From NCBI GenBank assembly GCA_963674475.2, contig CAXXFQ010000024.1, forward strand, positions 1,047,964-1,111,963: a DNA stretch of 64,000 bases, written 5' to 3'. The position numbers and the translations under genes are program-made. The first letter of the stretch is position 1, and every line of letters starts with the position of its first letter. The notes under the pieces were generated by a model. The model was not told where the DNA came from. It saw only the letters and a list, made by a program, of their open reading frames with translations, and did not search any database. The stretch comes from CAXXFQ01 sp963674475 (GTDB lineage: Bacteria > Planctomycetota > Planctomycetia > Pirellulales > Thermoguttaceae). Below are positions 54,314 to 63,266 of this stretch, piece after piece.

Positions 54314-57300
54314 GGAGAGACAACCTTCACGTAAAGCGAAAGCGGAAAACCGGCCGGTTTCAGCTCGACCGGTTCGACCGACTCGATCGGTTCAAACCCC
54401 AGCTCGACCGTCAGCGTTTCCCCCTTGAGATAGTCGGTAAACGTGCCGGCGGCGGCTCGAAGTTCTTCGGACTCGGTGACCAAGGCAACGGCAATTCGAT
54501 CGGTGTACTCGCACCCGATCTCCTTCCGCCGATCCTGAATCACTCGAACCAGCTCGCGGGCCAGCCCCTCAGCGATCAACTCGTCGGTCAACTCGGTCGA
54601 CAGAACGACGACCGACTGTTTCCCTTGCGAGGCGGTCCAGCCTTCTTTGGCCTGGAGACGAATCTGAATCTCGTCCTCCATCAAAACGATCGGTCCCCCG
54701 TCCAAGTCCAGCGTCAGTTGGCCTTTTTCTTTCATCTCGGCCAGCAACGCCGCCCCGTCGGCCTCCATCAAATGGCGTCGAACGACCGGCAGTTGTTTGC
54801 CCAGTTTGGGGCCCAATTTCTTGAGATCCGGCAAAACGGTATAGGAGATATAAAGGTCCGGGTCTTGCGCGATCTCGGCATGTTTGACATTCAATTCGTC
54901 GCAGATGATCGACTCGTGCGCTTCCACCCATGGCTGGTGTGTCGGGTCGGCCAGGATGATTTCGACCTGGGACAACGGTTGACGAACCTTCAGCTTGGCG
55001 CTCATTCGGGCACTTCGTCCGAGCGAAACGATTTCGCGAGTCAAAGCCATCTGGGCTGAAAGTTCTTCGTCGATCGCCGACTCGGTCGCCGTCGGATAAT
55101 CGGCCAAGTGGGCACTCTCCAACGCCCGGTCGCCAAACGGACCGACAACAAGATTCTGCCAAAGCTCCTCGGCCAAAAACGGCGTGAAGGGGGCGATCAA
55201 CTTGGCGGTCGTCGTGAGACATTCGTACAGGGTCCAATAGGCGTCGGCCTTGTCCTGGGTCATCTCGCTGGCCCAGAATCGATCGCGGCAACTGCGAACG
55301 TACCAGTTGCTCAACGCGTCGACAAAATCGTGCAAAAAGCCACACGCGCCGTAGTTATCGTAGGCGTCCATCGCACGGGTAATCGCAGCGGTCGTCTGGT
55401 GCAGTTCACTCAAAACCCAGCGATCGATCTCGGCCCGCTCGGCGATCGGACGATACCCTTCGGCCTCGGCAAGCGTCTCGGGATTCATTTGACCGACTTG
55501 CCCCGAAAGCAAAGCCTCCGGCTGAAACTTGTCGATATTGGCGTAAATAACAAAGAAACTGTAGCAGTTCCAAAGCCGCAGGAGGAACTCGGGGATGCAC
55601 TCCTTGATCGACTGTTCGTTGTAGCGGATCGAGGTCCACGGCGGCTGGTTTGCGTAGAAAAACCATCGCAAAGCGTCGGCCCCGTAGCGGTCGAAGATCT
55701 CGCGTGGCTCGCGATAGTTCCGCTTACTCTTGGACATCTTCTGGCCGTCTTCGCCGAGCATCAGTCCGAGAACGATGCAGTTCTTGAACGGGTGCGGATA
55801 GGCGACCGGATGGGACTCACTCTGGTCAGCCTCTTTGGTTCCATCTTGGCCGAACAGCAGGGTGCTGATCGCCATCTGGCTGTAAAACCAACCACGGGTC
55901 TGGTCGATCGCCTCGCTGATGAAGTCAGCCGGAAACTGGGACTGAAGCCGCTCGTGCGACCCTTCGGTGGCCGGGTAGCCCCACTGGGCAAACGGCATCG
56001 CGCCGGAGTCGAACCAGCAGTCGATCACCTCGGTCACCCGACGCATCCGCGCGCCCGGCGCCTTGGGCGAATCGTAGGTAACCTGGTCGATGTACGGCTT
56101 GTGAACCTTGAGGTCGTCGGGCAGGTCGGGTTTTTCGGCCTTGGCCTTTTCCCACGCGTCGGTTCCCGTGACGCCCGGCTTGGCGAGCAGTTCGTCGTAA
56201 TTGGCGATCGCCTCCATGTGGCCAGTCTCTTCACAGACCCAGATCGGCAGCGGGGTGCCCCAATACCGTTCTCGCGAGAGGGCCCAGTCGACGTTCGACT
56301 CCAGGAAATTCCCCATCCGGCCGTCACGGATATGTTCGGGCAGCCAGTTGACCTCCTGGTTGTTCGCGACCATTTGGTCCTTGAACTGGGTCGTTCGGAT
56401 AAACCAGCTCCTACGCGGATACTGGATCAGCGGATCGTCGTCGGCCCGCCAGCAGAACGGGTACTCGTGCAGGTACTGCTCCTGATGGAACAGCTTCCCT
56501 TCGGCCTTGAGTTGTCGGTTGATTTCGCGATCGGCTTCCTTGACCCAGACCCCTTGGTACTGGGGCGTTTCGTGGGTGAATTTGCCGTCTGGTCCGACCG
56601 AGCAGAGAAGCGTCGGCCCCTGCCCTTCGACAAACCGTTCTTGCTGGGCCAAAAGGACGTCGTAGTCGACCTCGCCGAACGCGGGCGCTTGATGGACCAC
56701 CCCGGTTCCACTGTCGAGCGTCACGAAATCGGCCGCGACCACACGCCAGGCAACATAATCTTCGCCATCGTCGACCAATTGACCAACCGTTTGGCCGTGT
56801 TGCTCATAATAATAATCGAACGGCGGCCGATAACGCTGGTCCAACAGGGCCTCGCCCTTGAACGTTTCGAGGATCTTCGCTTCCTTCTTGACCTTCTCGG
56901 CGATTTTCTCGACCAACTCCTCGGCGAGAATCACCTTGCGAGGTTCGTCTTCCAACTCGACCAGGGCGTAGGTCAACTCGGGTCCGACGGCGGCAAACTG
57001 GTTGCTCGGCAGCGTCCAGGGGGTCGTGGTCCAGACCAACAGGTCGGTGTCCTCTTGATCGACCAACGGGAAACGAACAAAAACGCTCGGGTCGGCCACT
57101 TCGCGATACCCTTGACCGACTTCGCCGCTGGACAGGGCCGTTCCGCCTTGGGCCCACCACCAGACGATCTTGTGCCCTTGATAAAGCAGCCCACGGTCAA
57201 ACAGATTTTTCAGCGCCCACCAAACGCTCTCGACGTAGCTTTGGTGGTAAGTAACATAGGCATCGTCCAGATGGATCCAGAAGCCGAGCCGTTCGGTCAT

Positions 57301-57702
57301 CTCCTCCCACTGCTTGGTATAGCGGAAGACGCTTTCGACACATTTATGGATGAACGGTTCGACGCCAAACGCCTCGATTTCATCCTTGCTGTGGATCCCC
57401 ATATCCTTGCAGACCTCGACCTCGACCGGCAGGCCGTGGGTGTCCCAACCCGCTTTGCGATGGACCAACTGGCCCTTCATCGTTTGATAGCGGGGAAAAA
57501 GGTCTTTGATCGCGCGGGTCAAGCAGTGCCCCGGGTGCGGCAGACCGTTTGCCGTCGGCGGCCCTTCGTAAAAGACGAACTCCGGCGCCCCTTCGCGAGC
57601 GTCGAGCGACTTCTCGTAGATCTGGTTTTCTTTCCAGAACTGGATGATACGTTCTTCGAGTTTCGGGAACGAGACGGAACTTTCTACCGGACGGAAGGTC
57701 AT
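54310..57702 (-). CDS. ileS: Isoleucyl-tRNA synthetase, intact copy (arm 1)
   Basis: This is a 1130-residue class I synthetase that charges tRNA-Ile with isoleucine in the cytoplasm. The HIGH motif appears as HPGH (56-59) in the ANGLPHPGH context; the catalytic KMSKS loop is at 655-659. An editing (CP1) domain and an anticodon-binding domain follow. The N-terminus and the missing C-terminal zinc finger are like the eukaryote-like IleRS2 type, which is generally mupirocin-tolerant. It starts the ileS-P-II transcript; no RBS is strong upstream of the ATG. Confidence 0.96.
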   Translation of the reverse strand: MTFRPVESSVSFPKLEERIIQFWKENQIYEKSLDAREGAPEFVFYEGPPTANGLPHPGHCLTRAIKDLFPRYQTMKGQLVHRKAGWDTHGLPVEVEVCKDMGIHSKDEIEAFGVEPFIHKCVESVFRYTKQWEEMTERLGFWIHLDDAYVTYHQSYVESVWWALKNLFDRGLLYQGHKIVWWWAQGGTALSSGEVGQGYREVADPSVFVRFPLVDQEDTDLLVWTTTPWTLPSNQFAAVGPELTYALVELEDEPRKVILAEELVEKIAEKVKKEAKILETFKGEALLDQRYRPPFDYYYEQHGQTVGQLVDDGEDYVAWRVVAADFVTLDSGTGVVHQAPAFGEVDYDVLLAQQERFVEGQGPTLLCSVGPDGKFTHETPQYQGVWVKEADREINRQLKAEGKLFHQEQYLHEYPFCWRADDDPLIQYPRRSWFIRTTQFKDQMVANNQEVNWLPEHIRDGRMGNFLESNVDWALSRERYWGTPLPIWVCEETGHMEAIANYDELLAKPGVTGTDAWEKAKAEKPDLPDDLKVHKPYIDQVTYDSPKAPGARMRRVTEVIDCWFDSGAMPFAQWGYPATEGSHERLQSQFPADFISEAIDQTRGWFYSQMAISTLLFGQDGTKEADQSESHPVAYPHPFKNCIVLGLMLGEDGQKMSKSKRNYREPREIFDRYGADALRWFFYANQPPWTSIRYNEQSIKECIPEFLLRLWNCYSFFVIYANIDKFQPEALLSGQVGQMNPETLAEAEGYRPIAERAEIDRWVLSELHQTTAAITRAMDAYDNYGACGFLHDFVDALSNWYVRSCRDRFWASEMTQDKADAYWTLYECLTTTAKLIAPFTPFLAEELWQNLVVGPFGDRALESAHLADYPTATESAIDEELSAQMALTREIVSLGRSARMSAKLKVRQPLSQVEIILADPTHQPWVEAHESIICDELNVKHAEIAQDPDLYISYTVLPDLKKLGPKLGKQLPVVRRHLMEADGAALLAEMKEKGQLTLDLDGGPIVLMEDEIQIRLQAKEGWTASQGKQSVVVLSTELTDELIAEGLARELVRVIQDRRKEIGCEYTDRIAVALVTESEELRAAAGTFTDYLKGETLTVELGFEPIESVEPVELKPAGFPLSLYVKVVSP

Positions 57703-57904
57703 GGCTAAACAATCACCTAACTAAACTGCTATTTTTTTGCCGCTTGGAGAGCCACCTACGAACGACGGTTCTTCAAGTCCCCTCACTCGGGGGAATAATG
57801 GAACCCTACCAGCGACGGATTCTTATTGTAAGGAGAAACGAAACCTTCAGTAGACCACGGTTCCCCCTCCTTTTCAACGGGGCCAGAGCGGTTTTCATGA
57901 AAGT
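57703..57904. other. ileS upstream region
   Basis: About 200 bp upstream of ileS (minus strand) precede the repeat array. It should hold the ileS promoter, but no clear box was found. The sequence AGAGCGGTTTT at 57885-57895, followed by GTGTAGCG at 57903-57910, is the left end of the dispersed element. Confidence 0.5.
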
Positions 57905-58520
57905 GTAGCGACACGGGAGGACATGGGGAGAGTTCCCATGGTTGCCATAAGCCGAACGATGGATAGCACTTGATATTTTCCACTTCTCTCCCAGCCGCAA
58001 GGAACCCGCTACCCATGCTTGAAATATACCAAATCAAATCTTAGTTAATTATAGCGTCACACCGGCATGGGGAGAGTTCCCATGGTTGCTGTAAGCCGAA
58101 CGATGGACAGCACTTGGCATTTTCCACTTCTCTACCCAGCTGCAAGGAACCCGCTACCCATATTTGAAATATACCGAATCAAATCTTAGTTAAATCATAG
58201 CGTCACACCGGCATGGGGAGAGTTCCCATGGTTGCTGTAAGCCGAACGATGGACAGCACTTGGCATTTTCCACTTCTCTACCCAGCTGCAAGGAACCCGC
58301 TACCCATATTTGAAATATACCGAATCAAATCTTAGTTAATTATAGCGTCACACCGGCATGGGGAGAGTTCCCATGGTTGCTGTAAGCCGAACGATGGAAA
58401 GCACTTGGCATTTTCCACTTCTCTCCCAGCCGCAAGGAACCTGCTACCCATGTTTGAAATATACCAAATCAATTTTAGTTAAATCATAGCGTCACACCGG
58501 CATGGGGAGAGTTCCCATGG
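57905..58520 (-). repeat. Tandem array of the dispersed element (four units plus a partial)
   Basis: Units start (TAGCG...) at 57905, 58052, 58198, 58343 and 58487, giving lengths of 147, 146, 145 and 144 bp; the last unit stops after 34 bp at the ileS-copy junction. Each unit contains the blocks CACACCGGCATGGGGAGA, GTAAGCCGAACGATGG, CATTTTCCACTTCTCT and CAAGGAACCCGCTACCCAT, i.e. the reverse complement of the conserved ends of copies A and B. The short palindrome CATGGG/CCCATG lies in each unit. Confidence 0.9.
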
Positions 58521-58521
58521 G

Positions 58522-61500
58522 ACCTTCCGTCCGGTAGAAAGTTCCGTCTCGTTCCCGAAACTCGAAGAACGTATCATCCAGTTCTGGAAAGAAAACCAGA
58601 TCTACGAGAAGTCGCTCGACGCTCGCGAAGGGGCGCCGGAGTTCGTCTTTTACGAAGGGCCGCCGACGGCAAACGGTCTGCCGCACCCGGGGCACTGCTT
58701 GACCCGCGCGATCAAAGACCTTTTTCCCCGCTATCAAACGATGAAGGGCCAGTTGGTCCATCGCAAAGCGGGTTGGGACACCCACGGCCTGCCGGTCGAG
58801 GTCGAGGTCTGCAAGGATATGGGGATCCACAGCAAGGATGAAATCGAGGCGTTTGGCGTCGAACCGTTCATCCATAAATGTGTCGAAAGCGTCTTCCGCT
58901 ATACCAAGCAGTGGGAGGAGATGACCGAACGGCTCGGCTTCTGGATCCATCTGGACGATGCCTATGTTACTTACCACCAAAGCTACGTCGAGAGCGTTTG
59001 GTGGGCGCTGAAAAATCTGTTTGACCGTGGGCTGCTTTATCAAGGGCACAAGATCGTCTGGTGGTGGGCCCAAGGCGGAACGGCCCTGTCCAGCGGCGAA
59101 GTCGGTCAAGGGTATCGCGAAGTGGCCGACCCGAGCGTTTTTGTTCGTTTCCCGTTGGTCGATCAAGAGGACACCGACCTGTTGGTCTGGACCACGACCC
59201 CCTGGACGCTGCCGAGCAACCAGTTTGCCGCCGTCGGACCCGAGTTGACCTACGCCCTGGTCGAGTTGGAAGACGAACCTCGCAAGGTGATTCTCGCCGA
59301 GGAGTTGGTCGAGAAAATCGCCGAGAAGGTCAAGAAGGAAGCGAAGATCCTCGAAACGTTCAAGGGCGAGGCCCTGTTGGACCAGCGTTATCGGCCGCCG
59401 TTCGATTATTATTATGAGCAACACGGCCAAACGGTTGGTCAATTGGTCGACGATGGCGAAGATTATGTTGCCTGGCGTGTGGTCGCGGCCGATTTCGTGA
59501 CGCTCGACAGTGGAACCGGGGTGGTCCATCAAGCGCCCGCGTTCGGCGAGGTCGACTACGACGTCCTTTTGGCCCAGCAAGAACGGTTTGTCGAAGGGCA
59601 GGGGCCGACGCTTCTCTGCTCGGTCGGACCAGACGGCAAATTCACCCACGAAACGCCCCAGTACCAAGGGGTCTGGGTCAAGGAAGCCGATCGCGAAATC
59701 AACCGACAACTCAAGGCCGAAGGGAAGCTGTTCCATCAGGAGCAGTACCTGCACGAGTACCCGTTCTGCTGGCGGGCCGACGACGATCCGCTGATCCAGT
59801 ATCCGCGTAGGAGCTGGTTTATCCGAACGACCCAGTTCAAGGACCAAATGGTCGCGAACAACCAGGAGGTCAACTGGCTGCCCGAACATATCCGTGACGG
59901 CCGGATGGGGAATTTCCTGGAGTCGAACGTCGACTGGGCCCTCTCGCGAGAACGGTATTGGGGCACCCCGCTGCCGATCTGGGTCTGTGAAGAGACTGGC
60001 CACATGGAGGCGATCGCCAATTACGACGAACTGCTCGCCAAGCCGGGCGTCACGGGAACCGACGCGTGGGAAAAGGCCAAGGCCGAAAAACCCGACCTGC
60101 CCGACGACCTCAAGGTTCACAAGCCGTACATCGACCAGGTTACCTACGATTCGCCCAAGGCGCCGGGCGCGCGGATGCGTCGGGTGACCGAGGTGATCGA
60201 CTGCTGGTTCGACTCCGGCGCGATGCCGTTTGCCCAGTGGGGCTACCCGGCCACCGAAGGGTCGCACGAGCGGCTTCAGTCCCAGTTTCCGGCTGACTTC
60301 ATCAGCGAGGCGATCGACCAGACCCGTGGTTGGTTTTACAGCCAGATGGCGATCAGCACCCTGCTGTTCGGCCAAGATGGAACCAAAGAGGCTGACCAGA
60401 GTGAGTCCCATCCGGTCGCCTATCCGCACCCGTTCAAGAACTGCATCGTTCTCGGACTGATGCTCGGCGAAGACGGCCAGAAGATGTCCAAGAGTAAGCG
60501 GAACTATCGCGAGCCACGCGAGATCTTCGACCGCTACGGGGCCGACGCTTTGCGATGGTTTTTCTACGCAAACCAGCCGCCGTGGACCTCGATCCGCTAC
60601 AACGAACAGTCGATCAAGGAGTGCATCCCCGAGTTCCTCCTGCGGCTTTGGAACTGCTACAGTTTCTTTGTTATTTACGCCAATATCGACAAGTTTCAGC
60701 CGGAGGCTTTGCTTTCGGGGCAAGTCGGTCAAATGAATCCCGAGACGCTTGCCGAGGCCGAAGGGTATCGTCCGATCGCCGAGCGGGCCGAGATCGATCG
60801 CTGGGTTTTGAGTGAACTGCACCAGACGACCGCTGCGATTACCCGTGCGATGGACGCCTACGATAACTACGGCGCGTGTGGCTTTTTGCACGATTTTGTC
60901 GACGCGTTGAGCAACTGGTACGTTCGCAGTTGCCGCGATCGATTCTGGGCCAGCGAGATGACCCAGGACAAGGCCGACGCCTATTGGACCCTGTACGAAT
61001 GTCTCACGACGACCGCCAAGTTGATCGCCCCCTTCACGCCGTTTTTGGCCGAGGAGCTTTGGCAGAATCTTGTTGTCGGTCCGTTTGGCGACCGGGCGTT
61101 GGAGAGTGCCCACTTGGCCGATTATCCGACGGCGACCGAGTCGGCGATCGACGAAGAACTTTCAGCCCAGATGGCTTTGACTCGCGAAATCGTTTCGCTC
61201 GGACGAAGTGCCCGAATGAGCGCCAAGCTGAAGGTTCGTCAACCGTTGTCCCAGGTCGAAATCATCCTGGCCGACCCGACACACCAGCCATGGGTGGAAG
61301 CGCACGAGTCGATCATCTGCGACGAATTGAATGTCAAACATGCCGAGATCGCGCAAGACCCGGACCTTTATATCTCCTATACCGTTTTGCCGGATCTCAA
61401 GAAATTGGGCCCCAAACTGGGCAAACAACTGCCGGTCGTTCGACGCCATTTGATGGAGGCCGACGGGGCGGCGTTGCTGGCCGAGATGAAAGAAAAAGGC

Positions 61501-61911
61501 CAACTGACGCTGGACTTGGACGGGGGACCGATCGTTTTGATGGAGGACGAGATTCAGATTCGTCTCCAGGCCAAAGAAGGCTGGACCGCCTCGCAAGGGA
61601 AACAGTCGGTCGTCGTTCTGTCGACCGAGTTGACCGACGAGTTGATCGCTGAGGGGCTGGCCCGCGAGCTGGTTCGAGTGATTCAGGATCGGCGGAAGGA
61701 GATCGGGTGCGAGTACACCGATCGAATTGCCGTTGCCTTGGTCACCGAGTCCGAAGAACTTCGAGCCGCCGCCGGCACGTTTACCGACTATCTCAAGGGG
61801 GAAACGCTGACGGTCGAGCTGGGGTTTGAACCGATCGAGTCGGTCGAACCGGTCGAGCTGAAACCGGCCGGTTTTCCGCTTTCGCTTTACGTGAAGGTTG
61901 TCTCTCCATGA
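58522..61911 (+). pseudogene. ileS: Second isoleucyl-tRNA synthetase copy lacking its start codon (arm 2)
   Basis: The reading frame from codon 2 to the stop is intact and identical to the ileS in arm 1, but the ATG is replaced by GGG at 58519-58521 because the repeat array abuts codon 2. Upstream the frame stays open only to a stop at 58480 and offers no ATG, GTG or TTG. The first in-frame start codon after the junction is TTG at 58699 (residue 61), just past the HPGH motif, so a protein made from it would lack catalysis. No deletion is visible in the rest. Confidence 0.8.
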
Positions 61912-62254
61912 AAATGATCGTTGCGATCATTCAGCCGCACAAACTCAACGCCGTTCGCGAGGCGCTCGAAAAGACCGAGGTCTTTCGAATGACCGTCACT
62001 GACGCGCAAGCGTTCGGCGTGGAGGACGCGCGGATCGAACGGTTCCGCGGCCTCGACCCGGTGACCGACGTTTATCGGAAGGTGATCATCGAGATTGTGG
62101 TCAACGACGATTTTCTCCAGCGGACGATCGAGACGATTTCTCGCGTCGCGCGTACCGGCCAAGAAGGGGCAAGCGGCGACGGGAATATCTCGTGCTTCCG
62201 GCGATCGACATCTACAACGTCGCCGATTATTCCCGCGGCCCCGGGGCGGTCTGA
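61908..62254 (+). pseudogene. Second P-II copy, frameshifted (arm 2)
   Basis: It is identical to the arm 1 P-II gene up to about codon 94. A T is missing at 62190/62191 (CTCG where arm 1 has CTTCG), which shifts the frame after GDGNI. The new frame runs on to 62318 with an unrelated Ser/Arg/Pro-rich tail, so the last strand and C-terminus are lost. It may be a sequencing error in a homonucleotide pair or a true mutation. Confidence 0.8.
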
Positions 62255-62499
62255 TCGCTCCTTTTGCACGGCAGGCGGTTTCCCCTCATCTGATTTTGGA
62301 GGTCGGGCTGGTTCTTGAAATCCCGCCGCTTTACTGTCCTTTATAGGGGGTGAGTCCACATAATCCGTAAAAGCCTTTTTTCGAAAAAAAGAGGTATTTT
62401 ACTATCCGTCCGAAAAAAACTGGCGGCAGCTTGATTTTGGTGGCGACTGTTATATAATAGAATTCGAATATAAAAGTCCCCCAAATAGGAGCTCCTATC

Positions 62500-62829
62500 A
62501 TGCCGTCGAAAGCGGCCGTTTCATATCACGGAAGCCGTCAATATAATTGTGCCCAGGCGATCCACAAGGCGTTCGATTCATCCCAAGAGCAGGTCGAAGA
62601 GGCTCGCGGTCACGGCGGAGGTCGAGCCGAGGAAGGGCTTTGTGGGGCCCTGCATGCCGGCTTGTCGATCTTGCACGATAAGGAAGATCGCGAAAGGCTT
62701 CACGCCCATTTTCTCTCCTATGCCAAGTCGCTGAAGTGTCGAGAAATCAAAAAGGCAAAGACCCTCTCTTGTTCCGATTGCGTCAAGGTTACGGCCGAAT
62801 TCCTGGAGGGACATTTTGAGTCGTCTTAA
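62500..62829 (+). CDS. C_GCAxxG_C_C family redox protein, arm 2 copy
   Basis: The 109-residue product is identical to that of 53391-53720 and keeps the promoter, the palindrome over its RBS (62485-62498) and the overlapping arsR start. If the duplication is real, the cell has two identical copies. See the arm 1 entry for motifs. Confidence 0.85.
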   Translation: MPSKAAVSYHGSRQYNCAQAIHKAFDSSQEQVEEARGHGGGRAEEGLCGALHAGLSILHDKEDRERLHAHFLSYAKSLKCREIKKAKTLSCSDCVKVTAEFLEGHFESS

Positions 62830-63091
62830 AGAACAGGCCGCGCTTTTGAAGGCGGTCGCGCACCCGGTTCGACTGGAAATTCTCGATCTGCTGACCCATG
62901 GAGAGACCTGTGTCCAAGATGCGCAGGAACTGCTGGACGTCTCCCAACCTAACCTGTCGCAACACCTGGCGATCCTCAAAAAGGCCGGGTTGGCCGATTG
63001 CCGGATCGAGGGGCCGAAGCGGTGTTATTTTCTCTGTCGGCCGACGTTGGTCATGAACCTCATGAGCCTCTTGTCGATGGAAAACGAGTAG
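62816..63091 (+). CDS. ArsR-family regulator, arm 2 copy
   Basis: The 91-residue product is identical to that of 53129-53404, with the same TTG start inside the preceding gene (14-bp overlap). A real second copy would double regulator dosage on the same palindromic site. Confidence 0.85.
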   Translation: MSRLKEQAALLKAVAHPVRLEILDLLTHGETCVQDAQELLDVSQPNLSQHLAILKKAGLADCRIEGPKRCYFLCRPTLVMNLMSLLSMENE

Positions 63092-63266
63092 GTTCCGTGC
63101 GAGGCGGTTCGCGAGCAGCTTATAGGGAGCGGCGGGGGAAGTCGTAAGAAGTGGTTTTTTAATTTGAACCAACAAAAGAGGGGAACCCTTCCAAGAAAAG
63201 GTTCCCCTTCTAGTTTTGCGAAAAGGGATCACGACGGTTTCGCAATCCCTTTGATTCTTTGGCCTT

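Larger units (their letters stand above)
52220..57700. repeat. Arm 1 of a large inverted duplication
   Basis: Reading 52220-57700 forward gives the reverse complement of 58521-64000. Arm 1 is 5481 bp, arm 2 is 5480 bp. Proteins from the two arms are identical over ileS, the C_GCAxxG gene, arsR and the TIM-barrel gene. The one difference located is an AA at 54030-54031 that is a single A in arm 2. The left limit is set only by the window edge; the true repeat may be longer. The right limit is the ileS start codon. Confidence 0.95.

Noticed and set aside
55108..57708. An 866-codon open frame antisense to ileS (and its mirror at 58492-61113 on the minus strand)
   Set aside because: It is a shadow of codon bias in the ileS gene; it has no RBS, no family features, and overlaps an essential gene completely.
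57905..58520. CRISPR-like repeat array
   Set aside because: Units are ~145 bp, nearly identical along their whole length, with no unique spacers and no cas genes.
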